Source of the DNA: Bradyrhizobium australiense | GTDB lineage: Bacteria > Pseudomonadota > Alphaproteobacteria > Rhizobiales > Xanthobacteraceae | Length of the DNA stretch: 64,000 nt | Assembly (NCBI RefSeq): GCF_013114825.1 | Contig: NZ_JAAVLX010000002.1 | Span: 434,001-498,000 of the forward strand | Direction: 5' to 3' | Made by a program: the position numbers and the translations under genes | The notes under the pieces: model-generated | What the model was told of the DNA's origin: nothing | The model's input: the letters and a program-made list of their open reading frames with translations, nothing else | Databases searched by the model: none | Shown: positions 8,164 through 16,500 of the stretch, piece by piece | Layout of the letters: the number at the start of each line of letters is the position of its first letter | Position numbering within the stretch: position 1 is the stretch's first letter

Positions 8164-9153
8164 ATGGATCTGAGGCGTCTAAGAACCTTTGTTGCAGTCG
8201 CTGAACTGGGCACTGTATCGAAAGCCGCAGTGCGCCTGCGAATTGGACAGCCTGCGCTTTCGCGACAAATCGGTGATCTTCAGCAGGAGTTGGGGCTCAG
8301 GCTGTTTGACCGTGTCGGGCGGGGCCTCGTATTAACCGCAGAAGGTAAACAGCTTCTCGCGGATTGCCGCCGCGTAATGACCGATCTCGACGCTATCCGC
8401 GAACACGCGGAGGTCCTTCGGCGCGGAGACAGGGGAGTGCTGAAAATCGCCGCGCCACCGCACACGATCGAAAGTGTGCTGGCGAGATTTCTTCCTCAAT
8501 ACGCTGAGCGCTTTCCCAACGTAAATGTAGAGCTGATTGAAGCACTCGGTGCTGAACAGACAGCGATGCTTGAACGCGGGGAAGTTCATGTGGGCATCAG
8601 ACTTGAACAAGGGGGTCCCCGCTTCGAGAGCCGCGTCCTACCACCAGCTGAGGCCTTGGCGGCTTGCGCGACATCCCTAGAGCTAGGCCATGCAGGTTTC
8701 ATAGACATCACCCGCCTTGCCTCTTATCCGTTGCTGCTACTGGATCCCGGCTATTCCATCCGAAGGCTATTCGACGCAGCGTGCCGCCTCGCAGAGGTCG
8801 AGCCGAATATTGTGCTCGAGAGTCGTGCACCGCACACGCTGCTCGCTATGGCGGAGGTTGGGCAGGGTGTGGCGATCATCCCCTCCCTTCAGCGAACGGA
8901 CCGATACGCTTTGCGAATTGTCCGCGTAACGCATGGCCGCAAGCCAATTCGAGAAAGAGTTGCAATGCAATGGGACAGGCGCCGCCGGCTTCCTTCTTAC
9001 GCCGTCGCCTTTTGTGAAACGCTGGCCGAGTATATGCATACAATCCTCCCAATCACACATCCTACCAAAACCAATGAGGCAGGTGGGCGGAGGCAATTAG
9101 TCTCTCGGAGATTTCACGGCAATGAAAAGGGCCGGATACGTCCCAATGGCTGA
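8164..9153 (+). CDS. LysR family transcriptional regulator
   Basis: A 329-residue regulator. The N-terminal helix-turn-helix is textbook: MDLRRLRTFVAVAELGTVSK, then RIGQPALSRQIGDLQQELG and LFDRVGRGLVLT. The effector-binding domain follows, with GVLKIAAPPHTIESVLARFL and VGQGVAIIPSL. The C-terminal 25-30 residues after the last domain helix look unstructured and may reflect decay or a shifted stop. Divergent from the ABC importer operon, which it most likely regulates in response to the imported compound (inference from the common LysR arrangement). Confidence 0.9.
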   Translation: MDLRRLRTFVAVAELGTVSKAAVRLRIGQPALSRQIGDLQQELGLRLFDRVGRGLVLTAEGKQLLADCRRVMTDLDAIREHAEVLRRGDRGVLKIAAPPHTIESVLARFLPQYAERFPNVNVELIEALGAEQTAMLERGEVHVGIRLEQGGPRFESRVLPPAEALAACATSLELGHAGFIDITRLASYPLLLLDPGYSIRRLFDAACRLAEVEPNIVLESRAPHTLLAMAEVGQGVAIIPSLQRTDRYALRIVRVTHGRKPIRERVAMQWDRRRRLPSYAVAFCETLAEYMHTILPITHPTKTNEAGGRRQLVSRRFHGNEKGRIRPNG

Positions 9154-9308
9154 GAGCGCCGATCCCGCGCAACATTTCTGTCGAGATGGCAAAGATCCTG
9201 GCCCATCCAGAATGCGGAGCCCCGTTACTTCCAATGTCCCCTTTGGGTCCAGACTGTGTGAAACACCCTCAATGATATGATTCTCCCGCGATTCGGCCGG
9301 AGGATTCG

Positions 9309-9429
9309 ATGACGCGCTTTGTCGTTGGCGATGATTGTTGAGCCGGAGGCGACAGGCAGGCCGGCCTATCATCCGGCGACGTTGTTGAAGATTTATGTCT
9401 ACGGATACCTCAATCGGATGCAGTCGAGC
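9309..9429 (+). mobile_element. IS1182-type transposase N-terminal scrap
   Basis: The start ATG at 9309 gives MTRFVVGDD, the usual beginning of IS1182-family transposases. After an internal deletion and frame change the sequence resumes at 9331-9429 as VEPEATGRPAYHPATLLKI and YVYGYLNRMQSS, the conserved early part of the same protein. Everything downstream is missing. No terminal inverted repeats are recognisable. It is a dead fragment. Confidence 0.65.
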
Positions 9430-9434
9430 CCGGG

Positions 9435-9506
9435 CTGGACTCCTCCATCGAGAAGGTTCCTTCCGGCACCCGCTGGCTTCACGAGATCAAGTTCGACGGC
9501 TACCGC
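9435..9506 (+). pseudogene. ATP-dependent DNA ligase (LigD type) scrap around the active site
   Basis: In frame with the transposase scrap, the sequence reads SSIEKVPSGTRWLHE then IKFDGYR. This is the adenylation-site region of LigD-type ATP-dependent DNA ligases; the lysine in EIKFDGYR is the residue that takes the AMP. Only about 24 residues remain, so nothing functional is left. Confidence 0.5.
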
Positions 9507-9566
9507 GGCCATGGTCGCGATAAAATCGGCGCGCGGCGGGATGTACTTGCACAAATAGTACTTCAT
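9507..9566 (-). pseudogene. YCII-domain protein N-terminal scrap
   Basis: From an ATG at 9566 on the minus strand, with GAGGAG eight bases upstream, the sequence reads MKYYLCKYIPPRADFIAT, the characteristic start of small YciI-like (YCII domain) proteins. The reading frame then runs into the antisense of the ligase scrap and ends after 55 codons. The ribosome site is intact, so a short fusion peptide might still be made, but the domain is incomplete. Confidence 0.5.
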
Positions 9567-9626
9567 GGGTCGCTCCTCGGTGAAAAAGATATTTCAGCTT
9601 GCTTCGCGATCTCTCGATTCGAGGGA

Positions 9627-10460
9627 TCAATCGGCCACGCCCATCTGCTTGCGAAAACTCTTCTCGAACATCTTTTCGGGAACAAAGCGCCGCATCAGGC
9701 GGAGACGGCCCGCCATCTTTCCGGGCGTGTAGCGAATGCTCGGCTGTTTTTCGGTAGCAGCCTGCACCACCTTGTCCGCCACGGCTTCCACGGGATCTCC
9801 GGCCGCGACGCCGTTGCGCCAGGTCGCATTCATAGCCGCGCGTCCCTTGTCGTAGACGCTCAGGATCCGATCGGGCTTGTCGCCATTCTCTTCCAACGCG
9901 GTGCGGGTGAAGACTGGCTCGACCAGCGCGACACGGATGCCGAATGTTCGCAGTTCGTGGTCGAGCGATTCGGAATAGCCTTCGACGGCGTGCTTGGTGG
10001 CGTTGTAGAGCGCCGTATATGGTCCGGGCAGGAAGCCGGCCACCGAACTGATGTTGATGATCCGGCCCTGGCCCTGCTTGCGCATGGTGGGTAGCACCTC
10101 GGTGGTCGTGCGAAGAATGCCGAACACGTTGATATCGAAAAGGCTCTGTGCCTGATCGAGAGATGATTCTTCGGCGGCGCCGATCAAGCTGCGGCCGGCA
10201 TTGTTCACGAGCACGTCGATCCGGCCTGCAAGGCCGACGACGTCCTTGATCAGTTGTTTGACGGACTCATCATCGGTGACGTCGCAGCGGAGCATATGAA
10301 TGCCCTGTCGCACCTCGTCGGGCGCGGCCTGACGGCTGGTGCCGAACACCCGATATCCCGCGCGGATCAGGGCAACTCCGGTCGCAAGCCCGATGCCCCC
10401 GGAAGCGCCCGTGATCAGGGCGACCTTTTCGCGCGCTGCGCGGGATTGCGCCTGTGCCAT
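9627..10460 (-). CDS. Short-chain dehydrogenase/reductase (SDR)
   Basis: A 277-residue classical SDR, an NAD(P)-dependent oxidoreductase. The cofactor loop is ALITGASGGIGLATGV (TGxxxGxG), followed by the NNAG motif in DVLVNNAGRSLIG, the catalytic serine in INISSVAG, and the YxxxK pair in YNATKHAVEG. The C-terminal third resembles the group acting on steroids, retinoids or acyl chains, but the substrate is unknown. Divergent from a TetR regulator gene with two palindromes in between, so probably repressed by it. Confidence 0.9.
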   Translation of the reverse strand: MAQAQSRAAREKVALITGASGGIGLATGVALIRAGYRVFGTSRQAAPDEVRQGIHMLRCDVTDDESVKQLIKDVVGLAGRIDVLVNNAGRSLIGAAEESSLDQAQSLFDINVFGILRTTTEVLPTMRKQGQGRIINISSVAGFLPGPYTALYNATKHAVEGYSESLDHELRTFGIRVALVEPVFTRTALEENGDKPDRILSVYDKGRAAMNATWRNGVAAGDPVEAVADKVVQAATEKQPSIRYTPGKMAGRLRLMRRFVPEKMFEKSFRKQMGVAD

Positions 10461-10486
10461 CTCGAATTCCCTCGTCGTTGGCCTTA

Positions 10487-10534
10487 ATGATTATGTTCAT
10501 AATCATCGCGATTTATGATTATGTATGTAATCAT
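10487..10534. promoter_or_regulatory. Two 20-bp palindromes between SDR and TetR genes
   Basis: 10487-10506 is a perfect 20-bp palindrome, ATGATTATGTTCATAATCAT. 10515-10534 is the related ATGATTATGTATGTAATCAT with perfect 7-bp arms. Their centres are 28 bp apart. The shared half-site ATGATTA and the divergent setting make these the likely operators for the neighbouring TetR protein, controlling both its own gene and the SDR gene. Confidence 0.75.
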
Positions 10535-10627
10535 TGTCAAGGGGCTTTTTGGACCACGGTCCGGGCCCCGATGAAAGAGGTCACGCCGGCGCTAGGTGTC
10601 GGCCCCGCCATCGGAAGGAATGGGCTG

Positions 10628-11221
10628 GTGAAGATCAGCAAGGAAACGGTCGAGCAGAATCGCGAGCGTGTGATCGCCACCGCCGCAAGGCTGTTTCGGG
10701 AGCGTGGGATCGACGGTATCGGGCTTGTCGACTTGATGAAGGCGGCCGGGCTCACTCCCGGAGGCTTCTACCGGCAGTTCAAGTCAAAGGACGACCTCAT
10801 CGTTCAGGCGGTCAAGCGGTCCTACAAAGATATGAGCGAGGATATCGCGGGCCGTATTGCGGCGAGCGATGATCCGCTGGAGACCCTCGTGCGTCATTAT
10901 GTGTCGGACTACCACCGAGATGATCCGGGGCAAGGGTGCGGCCTTGCAGCAATGGCTGCCGACGCGGCACGTCACGACGATCCGGAGCTGCGGGAGTGCT
11001 TTGGCAGCATAGTGAGCAACTATATCGGCCTTCTCACTAAGCTCGTGCCGGGACACAGTGCGAAAGCGAAGCGGAGCGCGGCGATAGCGGCGCTCGCCGA
11101 GATGATCGGATCGGTTGTCCTCTCCCGCGTGGTGCCAGATCCCGCACTATCCGGTGAGATCATCGACACCGTCTCGAATGATCTGGTGAAACGCCATGCG
11201 AAATCTTCTCGAACTGCTTAA
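10628..11221 (+). CDS. TetR/AcrR family transcriptional regulator
   Basis: A TetR regulator. The helix-turn-helix is RVIATAARLFRERGIDGIGL followed by LMKAAGLTPGGFYRQFKSKD, typical of regulators that sit next to SDR or oxidoreductase genes. The GTG at 10628 is preferred because GGAAGGA lies 7-8 bases upstream and the protein then starts VKISKETVEQNRERV, as relatives do (197 residues); an in-frame ATG at 10571 would add 19 residues without a clear ribosome site. Divergent from the SDR gene and next to the twin palindromes, so likely autoregulated and repressing that gene. Confidence 0.88.
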   Translation: MKISKETVEQNRERVIATAARLFRERGIDGIGLVDLMKAAGLTPGGFYRQFKSKDDLIVQAVKRSYKDMSEDIAGRIAASDDPLETLVRHYVSDYHRDDPGQGCGLAAMAADAARHDDPELRECFGSIVSNYIGLLTKLVPGHSAKAKRSAAIAALAEMIGSVVLSRVVPDPALSGEIIDTVSNDLVKRHAKSSRTA

Positions 11222-11325
11222 TGAGCCTCTCGCACTCTAGCGGGAAATTCTCTCATTGCCCCGGCCATTGGCGTGCAATCGGCACAACAAACGAACCGAA
11301 GCAAGCGAACTCGCACGAATCGGAG

Positions 11326-11413
11326 TTTGGCGCGCAAAATCGTGTAAATGGCGGAGAGAGTGTCAGTCAACTTGATCTTCCGGGACCAAAACCTACCAGT
11401 TGAGCTACGGCCG
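11326..11413 (-). repeat. tRNA-derived pseudo-element, copy 2, with repeat leader
   Basis: Read on the minus strand: GGCCGTAGCTCAACTGGTAG (acceptor and D-arm like), a TTGGTC...GATCAA stem in the anticodon position, then the same TTGACTGACACTCTCTCCGCC end as the element at 3942-4027, followed by A at the place of a CCA end. A T-arm cannot be formed, so this is not a functional tRNA; it looks like a 5' part from one tRNA joined to a tRNA-Ser-like 3' end. Adjoining it at 11326-11342 is TTTGGCGCGCAAAATCG, a leader also found beside the tRNA-end repeats at 35601 and 62576. Confidence 0.55.
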
Positions 11414-12040
11414 AAATTGGCATTTCCACTCTCTCGTGGGAGTCCGATCGCGGCCCGTCCTAACTTCTGTCCAACACTTCAATTTCGGTCGGCGCGATCG
11501 AAGGTAGATGTTCTATTGGGATAACTTGGGCGTTTGCCCTCCGAAGACAAAGGTCACGCGTTGAAGTCGGGTGCGCCAATTTCTCCTTTATTCTATAGGG
11601 CAATCGTCCGCGCTCTCGATCGATCTATAGGTTCGTTTTGGTTTGTGCGAGTAAGTAATCTCAGCAAATTTGTCGCCGATAGTTGAAGCCGATTCTCACT
11701 GCCGAAAATGCGTATCGTGAGTGCATTCGCGTGGTCCGCGCACCGCAAGCCAGCGTCCTGGGTTCTAGTTTTGAAAGTCCACCCGAGATCAGACGTCTAA
11801 GTAGCCGGCGCCTAGGTCGGCTTATGGGCCAGGTGTGGACGGCTCGCCCGTCGCTTTCTGGCGGCTTATTTGGTTGTGCCGGTTTACCGGTGCTCGCGAG
11901 GGTCTAGACAGCCTTCGGGAAAGATCTCAGGATGCAACGCTGTCCCGCTCGAAACCGGCGCCGGCAGTTGATGGCGGAGCCTCATCTGCCGTCTATTTCT
12001 CCGAGGTCAGTGCTTCAGTCTGATATAAACGGGCAAGGCC
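11414..12040. other. Intergenic stretch without recognisable genes
   Basis: About 630 bp between the pseudo-tRNA and the hydrolase gene. Short frames exist (for example 11683-11907) but have no family resemblance or ribosome site. It presumably holds the promoter of the hydrolase gene; no clear box is seen. Confidence 0.4.
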
Positions 12041-13330
12041 ATGAAGACCTTCAAGGCTGCCGGCGATCGAATTATAATCGCCCTATCGGTAGTGCTGGCG
12101 ATCGCCTTGCTTTCAGGGTCAGTTCGGGCGGATCAGCTTCCATTGAGTCAGCCGGAAAAGGTAGGCCTTTCGTCGGACCGGCTCAAACATCTTATGGCGA
12201 CCCTCAAGGCCGAGGTTGAAACGGGCCGTCTTCCCGGCGCGGTAATCGCGATCGCTCGCAGGGGGCTGCTTGCCCATTTCGAGTCTGTGGGCTTCCGTGA
12301 TCCGGAAGCCAACGCTGCGATGCCTCGGGACGCGATCTTTTCAATCGCCTCGATGACCAAACCGATGGTGTCAGTCGCCATCATGATGCTGCACGAGGAA
12401 GGCAAGCTGTTTCTGTTCGATCCGGTAGACAAATATTTGCCAGCTCTTGCCAACATGCAGCTGGCCGTGACCAAGATCGACGGCACGGTCGATATCGTTC
12501 CGGCTGCGCGGCAGCCTACGATACAGGACCTGTTGCGGCACACTTCTGGTTTCACCTACGGCAGCAACGGGACGACCGAGGCACACGAAATGCAGCCGGT
12601 CTCGTCATCCTTTGCCGCTCTCAACTACACCGGGCCCGAGTTCATCGACTTGCTCAGCAAGGCGCCGCTGATTAATCAACCCGGCGCGGTCTGGGACTAC
12701 GGCTTGTCCGTTGATGTTTTAGGTCTCATCGTTGAGGCCATCACGGGGAAATCGCTGGGTGCCTTTCTTGAGGACCGCATCTGGAAGCCGCTTGGCATGG
12801 TCGATACCAGCTTCGTCGTCCCCGATGCAAAAGGAGCCCGTTACGCCCGGGCGTTTCCCAAAGATCCTCTGACAAGCCAGCCTCAGGTGGTATTGCACGC
12901 AATCGATAGGCCGCTCAAGTTCGAATGCGGCGGTGGTTGCGCGGTCTCAACCGCGATGGACTATCTGCGTTTTGCCCAGATGCTGGCAAACAAAGGTACG
13001 CTTGATGGCCAGCGGATTTTGTCGCGCAAGACCCTGGAGCTGATGACCAGCGATCAACTCGATCCCAATGTCCGGGCGCGTACCACCTCCACGGTGCTTG
13101 CCGAGGGCTATAGTTTCGGCCTCGGCTTCATCGTTCGGACCCAGATCGGGCGCGCTGACCTGGCCGGGTCTACTGGGGAGTTTGCCTGGGGAGGAGCATT
13201 CGGCACCTACTTTTGGGTCGATCCGCAGGAAGACCTCGCAGTCGTCTTTATGGCGGCCACACCAAGTGAGCTTCGCGCGCATTTTCGGGCGCTGGTAAAG
13301 AATCTCGTGCTGGCTTCAATCGTCGACTGA
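12041..13330 (+). CDS. Secreted serine hydrolase, beta-lactamase (class C)/esterase fold
   Basis: A 429-residue protein with an N-terminal signal peptide (hydrophobic core IIIALSVVLAIALLSGSVRA, cleavage likely after residue 30). It has the SxxK nucleophile motif SMTK at residues 104-107 inside FSIASMTKPMV, a YxS-type second motif in VWDYGLSVDVLG, and the late glycine-rich segment WGGAFGTYFWVDP. This is the EstB/beta-lactamase-like group, whose members are esterases, D-amino-acid peptidases or unknown hydrolases; true beta-lactamase activity should not be assumed. Acts in the periplasm. Transcribed alone in front of the glutamate dehydrogenase gene. Confidence 0.9.
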   Translation: MKTFKAAGDRIIIALSVVLAIALLSGSVRADQLPLSQPEKVGLSSDRLKHLMATLKAEVETGRLPGAVIAIARRGLLAHFESVGFRDPEANAAMPRDAIFSIASMTKPMVSVAIMMLHEEGKLFLFDPVDKYLPALANMQLAVTKIDGTVDIVPAARQPTIQDLLRHTSGFTYGSNGTTEAHEMQPVSSSFAALNYTGPEFIDLLSKAPLINQPGAVWDYGLSVDVLGLIVEAITGKSLGAFLEDRIWKPLGMVDTSFVVPDAKGARYARAFPKDPLTSQPQVVLHAIDRPLKFECGGGCAVSTAMDYLRFAQMLANKGTLDGQRILSRKTLELMTSDQLDPNVRARTTSTVLAEGYSFGLGFIVRTQIGRADLAGSTGEFAWGGAFGTYFWVDPQEDLAVVFMAATPSELRAHFRALVKNLVLASIVD

Positions 13331-13591
13331 TCCAGTCGATGCCAAGCGAAACCGTTCGCATGGTACGAATCTCGATACCGTTCCGGATCGCGATCAGCCG
13401 CCCCCAATCACACCGCGGTGCTCAAGATTGCTCGCCAAAATCAGCGATCGTCGAGAGCAACGGACGCAGCGACGCTGAGAAGCTTTGCGGAGGGCACGAA
13501 TTGCAGCTAAAGTAGGGATACTCCTATGGTTGCGCTGCAATATGCGGCAGATGCTCTCTGCGAGGAGCCAGCGCGGGAAACGGAGGACGTC

Positions 13592-16500
13592 ATGGCATGG
13601 CGTGACGATAAAGCCCGGACAAACCTCATCTGCGAGGCGGCGGGAAGCGTACAGCCGGGCGAGACGCCCCGCGCCTTTGCCGAGCTTCTGTTCGGCCATA
13701 CCAATATTGAGGACCTCGCCAACTACGATGCCGCCTCGTTGGCCTTCCTCGCGGATCAGGCTTGGCAACATGTGCAGCAACGTACCGCCGGCAGCGCCGA
13801 TGTCCGCGTGCTCAATCCGCTGATGCCGGACGGGCGCGAGATTTCAGTGCTCGAGATTCTTAATGATAATATGCCGTTCCTGATCGATTCCACCATGGCG
13901 GAGCTCGCCGAGCAAGGCATCGAAGTTACGCTCGTTGCTCACCCGATCATCGCCGTGGAGCGCGACGGCCAAGGCAAGCTCCTGCGTTTCTTCGGCGAAA
14001 CGTTGGCCGAGGGCGAAAAGGGCACGCGCGAAAGTCTGATCCATTTTCACATCGCCCGGCTGGATGCCGATACCGATCGCCGAAAGTTGGTTGAGGGCCT
14101 CACCAAGACGCTCAACGACGTGCGCGCCTGCGTTACCGACTGGCGTGCCATGCGCGCTCGTATCGAGCAGGCGATCGAGAATTTCCAGTCGAACCCGCCG
14201 CCGCTGCCGGTCGACGAGGTCGCCGAAGCGAACCGATTCCTACAATGGCTGTGCGATGACAACTTCACCTTCCTCGGACTGCGCGAATATCACTTCATCT
14301 CCGATGCCGACGCGTCGGACGAAGTCAGTACCGGTGAAGGCCTCGGCATCTTGCGCGATCCCGACTTCAAAGTCCTGCGCCGCGGAACCGAAATGGTGGT
14401 CATGACGCAGGAAATTCGTGAATTCATGCGCGAACCGACGCTTCTCATCGTCGTCAAGGCGAATGTGAGCAGCCGCGTTCATCGGCGCGTTCACATGGAT
14501 TATGTCGGTATCAAGGTCTACGCCCACGACGGACGACTAGAGGGAGAATTGCGCCTTGTCGGCCTATTCACCTCGGCCGCCTATACCCGTTCGGCACGCC
14601 AGATTCCCTACATGCGGCACAAGGTGGCTCAGGTGCTGCAGCGTGCTGGCTTCGACCCGGAAAGCCATTCGGGCAAGGCGGTCCAGCACATCCTCGAAGA
14701 GTATCCGCGCGACGAATTATTCCAGGTCGATGCCGAGACGCTCTACAATTTCGTCATGGCGATCCTAATGCTTCACGAGCGCCCTCGGGTCCGGGCACTG
14801 TCACGGGCGGACAAATTCAACCGCTTCGTTTCGATCCTCGTCTTCATTCCGCGCGAGAAATACGATGTCGATGTAGGTACAAGGATCGCGGCTTTTCTGG
14901 CGCAGGTCTATAAGGGGATCGTGTCGGCCTCCTACGCCTCCTTCCCCGAAGGCTCACTCGCCCGCGTCCACTACATTATCGGACGCTATGAAGGTGAGAC
15001 ACCAGTCATCGAGCGCAGCACGTTGGAAGCCGGCATTAGTGCCATCGCCGCGACCTGGGCCGACAAGCTGAAGGCGGCGCTCGTCGCCTCCACCGATGGC
15101 ATACGTGCCCGCATGCTCGCCAACCGCTATGCCCACGCCTTTACGGGCGGCTACACTGAAGTCTTCGATACGAAGGAAGCAATTGCCGATATCGCCACTA
15201 TCGAAAAGCTCACCCCCGCTCGTCCGGTGGCGATTTCGGTCTACCGCTCAGAAGGCGAAGATGATCCATCGCGCTTCGGCCTCAAGGTTTTCTCGCGTGA
15301 CGAGCCATTGTCGCTGTCCTACCGAGTCCCGGTGATCGAAAATCACGGGCTTCGCGTGGTCAAAGAACGCACCTATCAGATCGTGCCCGGCGGCACTCCG
15401 GCACCGGCACCGGTATGGCTGCACGATATGACGCTCGATGCCAGTGACGGCCAGCCGGTCATCATCGGACCGGAATTCAACCAACGTCTTGAAGCCTCAA
15501 TCATGGCGGTGGTAGGCGATCGTGCCGAATCCGACGGCTACAATGCCCTCATTCTGCGGACAAACCTGAGCTGGCGTGAAATTTCGGCCGTCCGGGCCCT
15601 CTCCCACTACCTGCACCAGATCCGCGCTCCGTTCAGCCAGAACTATATGTGGGAGACGTTGTGCAAAAACAGCGTGATCACCGTCAGTATTGTCGCTCTG
15701 TTTCAAGCTCGCTTCGACCCGCGCCTCGTCGTCACCGATTCCGAGCGCTCGGCACGCGAAACGACGATTCTCGCCGAGATCGAGGAACAGCTCAAATCCG
15801 TCGCCTCACTCGACGAAGACCGCATCCTGCGCCGTTTCAGCAACCTGGTGCAGGCCGCCATCCGAACCAATCTGTGGCAGATCGGCGAGGACGGCCACCC
15901 GCGTCCGGTGATCTCCTTCAAGTTCGAAGCTGGTAAGATCGAGGATTTACCAGCGCCCCGGCCGCTTTACGAGATATTTGTCTACTCACCACGTGTCGAA
16001 GGCATTCATCTGCGCTTTGGCAAAGTGGCGCGCGGCGGCTTGCGCTGGTCCGACCGGCCCCAGGATTTCCGCACCGAGATCCTGGGTCTGGTCAAGGCCC
16101 AACAGGTCAAGAATGCCGTTATCGTGCCAGTCGGCGCCAAAGGCGGCTTCGTGCCCAAACGCTTGCCGTCGCCAGCCGATCGCGATGGCTGGTTGGCGGA
16201 AGGCACCGAAGCTTATCGCATCTTCGTTCGCTCGCTGCTCGAACTCACCGATAACCTCGATGGCGACACGATCGCGCCGCCCGACAACACCGTGCGGCAC
16301 GATGGCGATGATCCCTATCTGGTGGTTGCCGCCGATAAGGGCACTGCCACCTTTTCTGATACCGCCAACGCGATCTCCATCGAGAAAGGGCATTGGCTCG
16401 GTGATGCGTTCGCCTCCGGCGGTAGTCAGGGTTACGACCACAAGAAGATGGGCATCACCGCGCGCGGAGCGTGGGAAGCAGTCAAACGCCATTTCCGCGA

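Noticed and set aside
9319..9558. Single 79-codon gene
   Set aside because: The frame joins scraps of a transposase and a DNA ligase; it is not one protein family.
11350..11413. Functional tRNA gene
   Set aside because: D-arm and a stem in the anticodon position are suggestive, but there is no T-arm and the acceptor ends do not pair fully.
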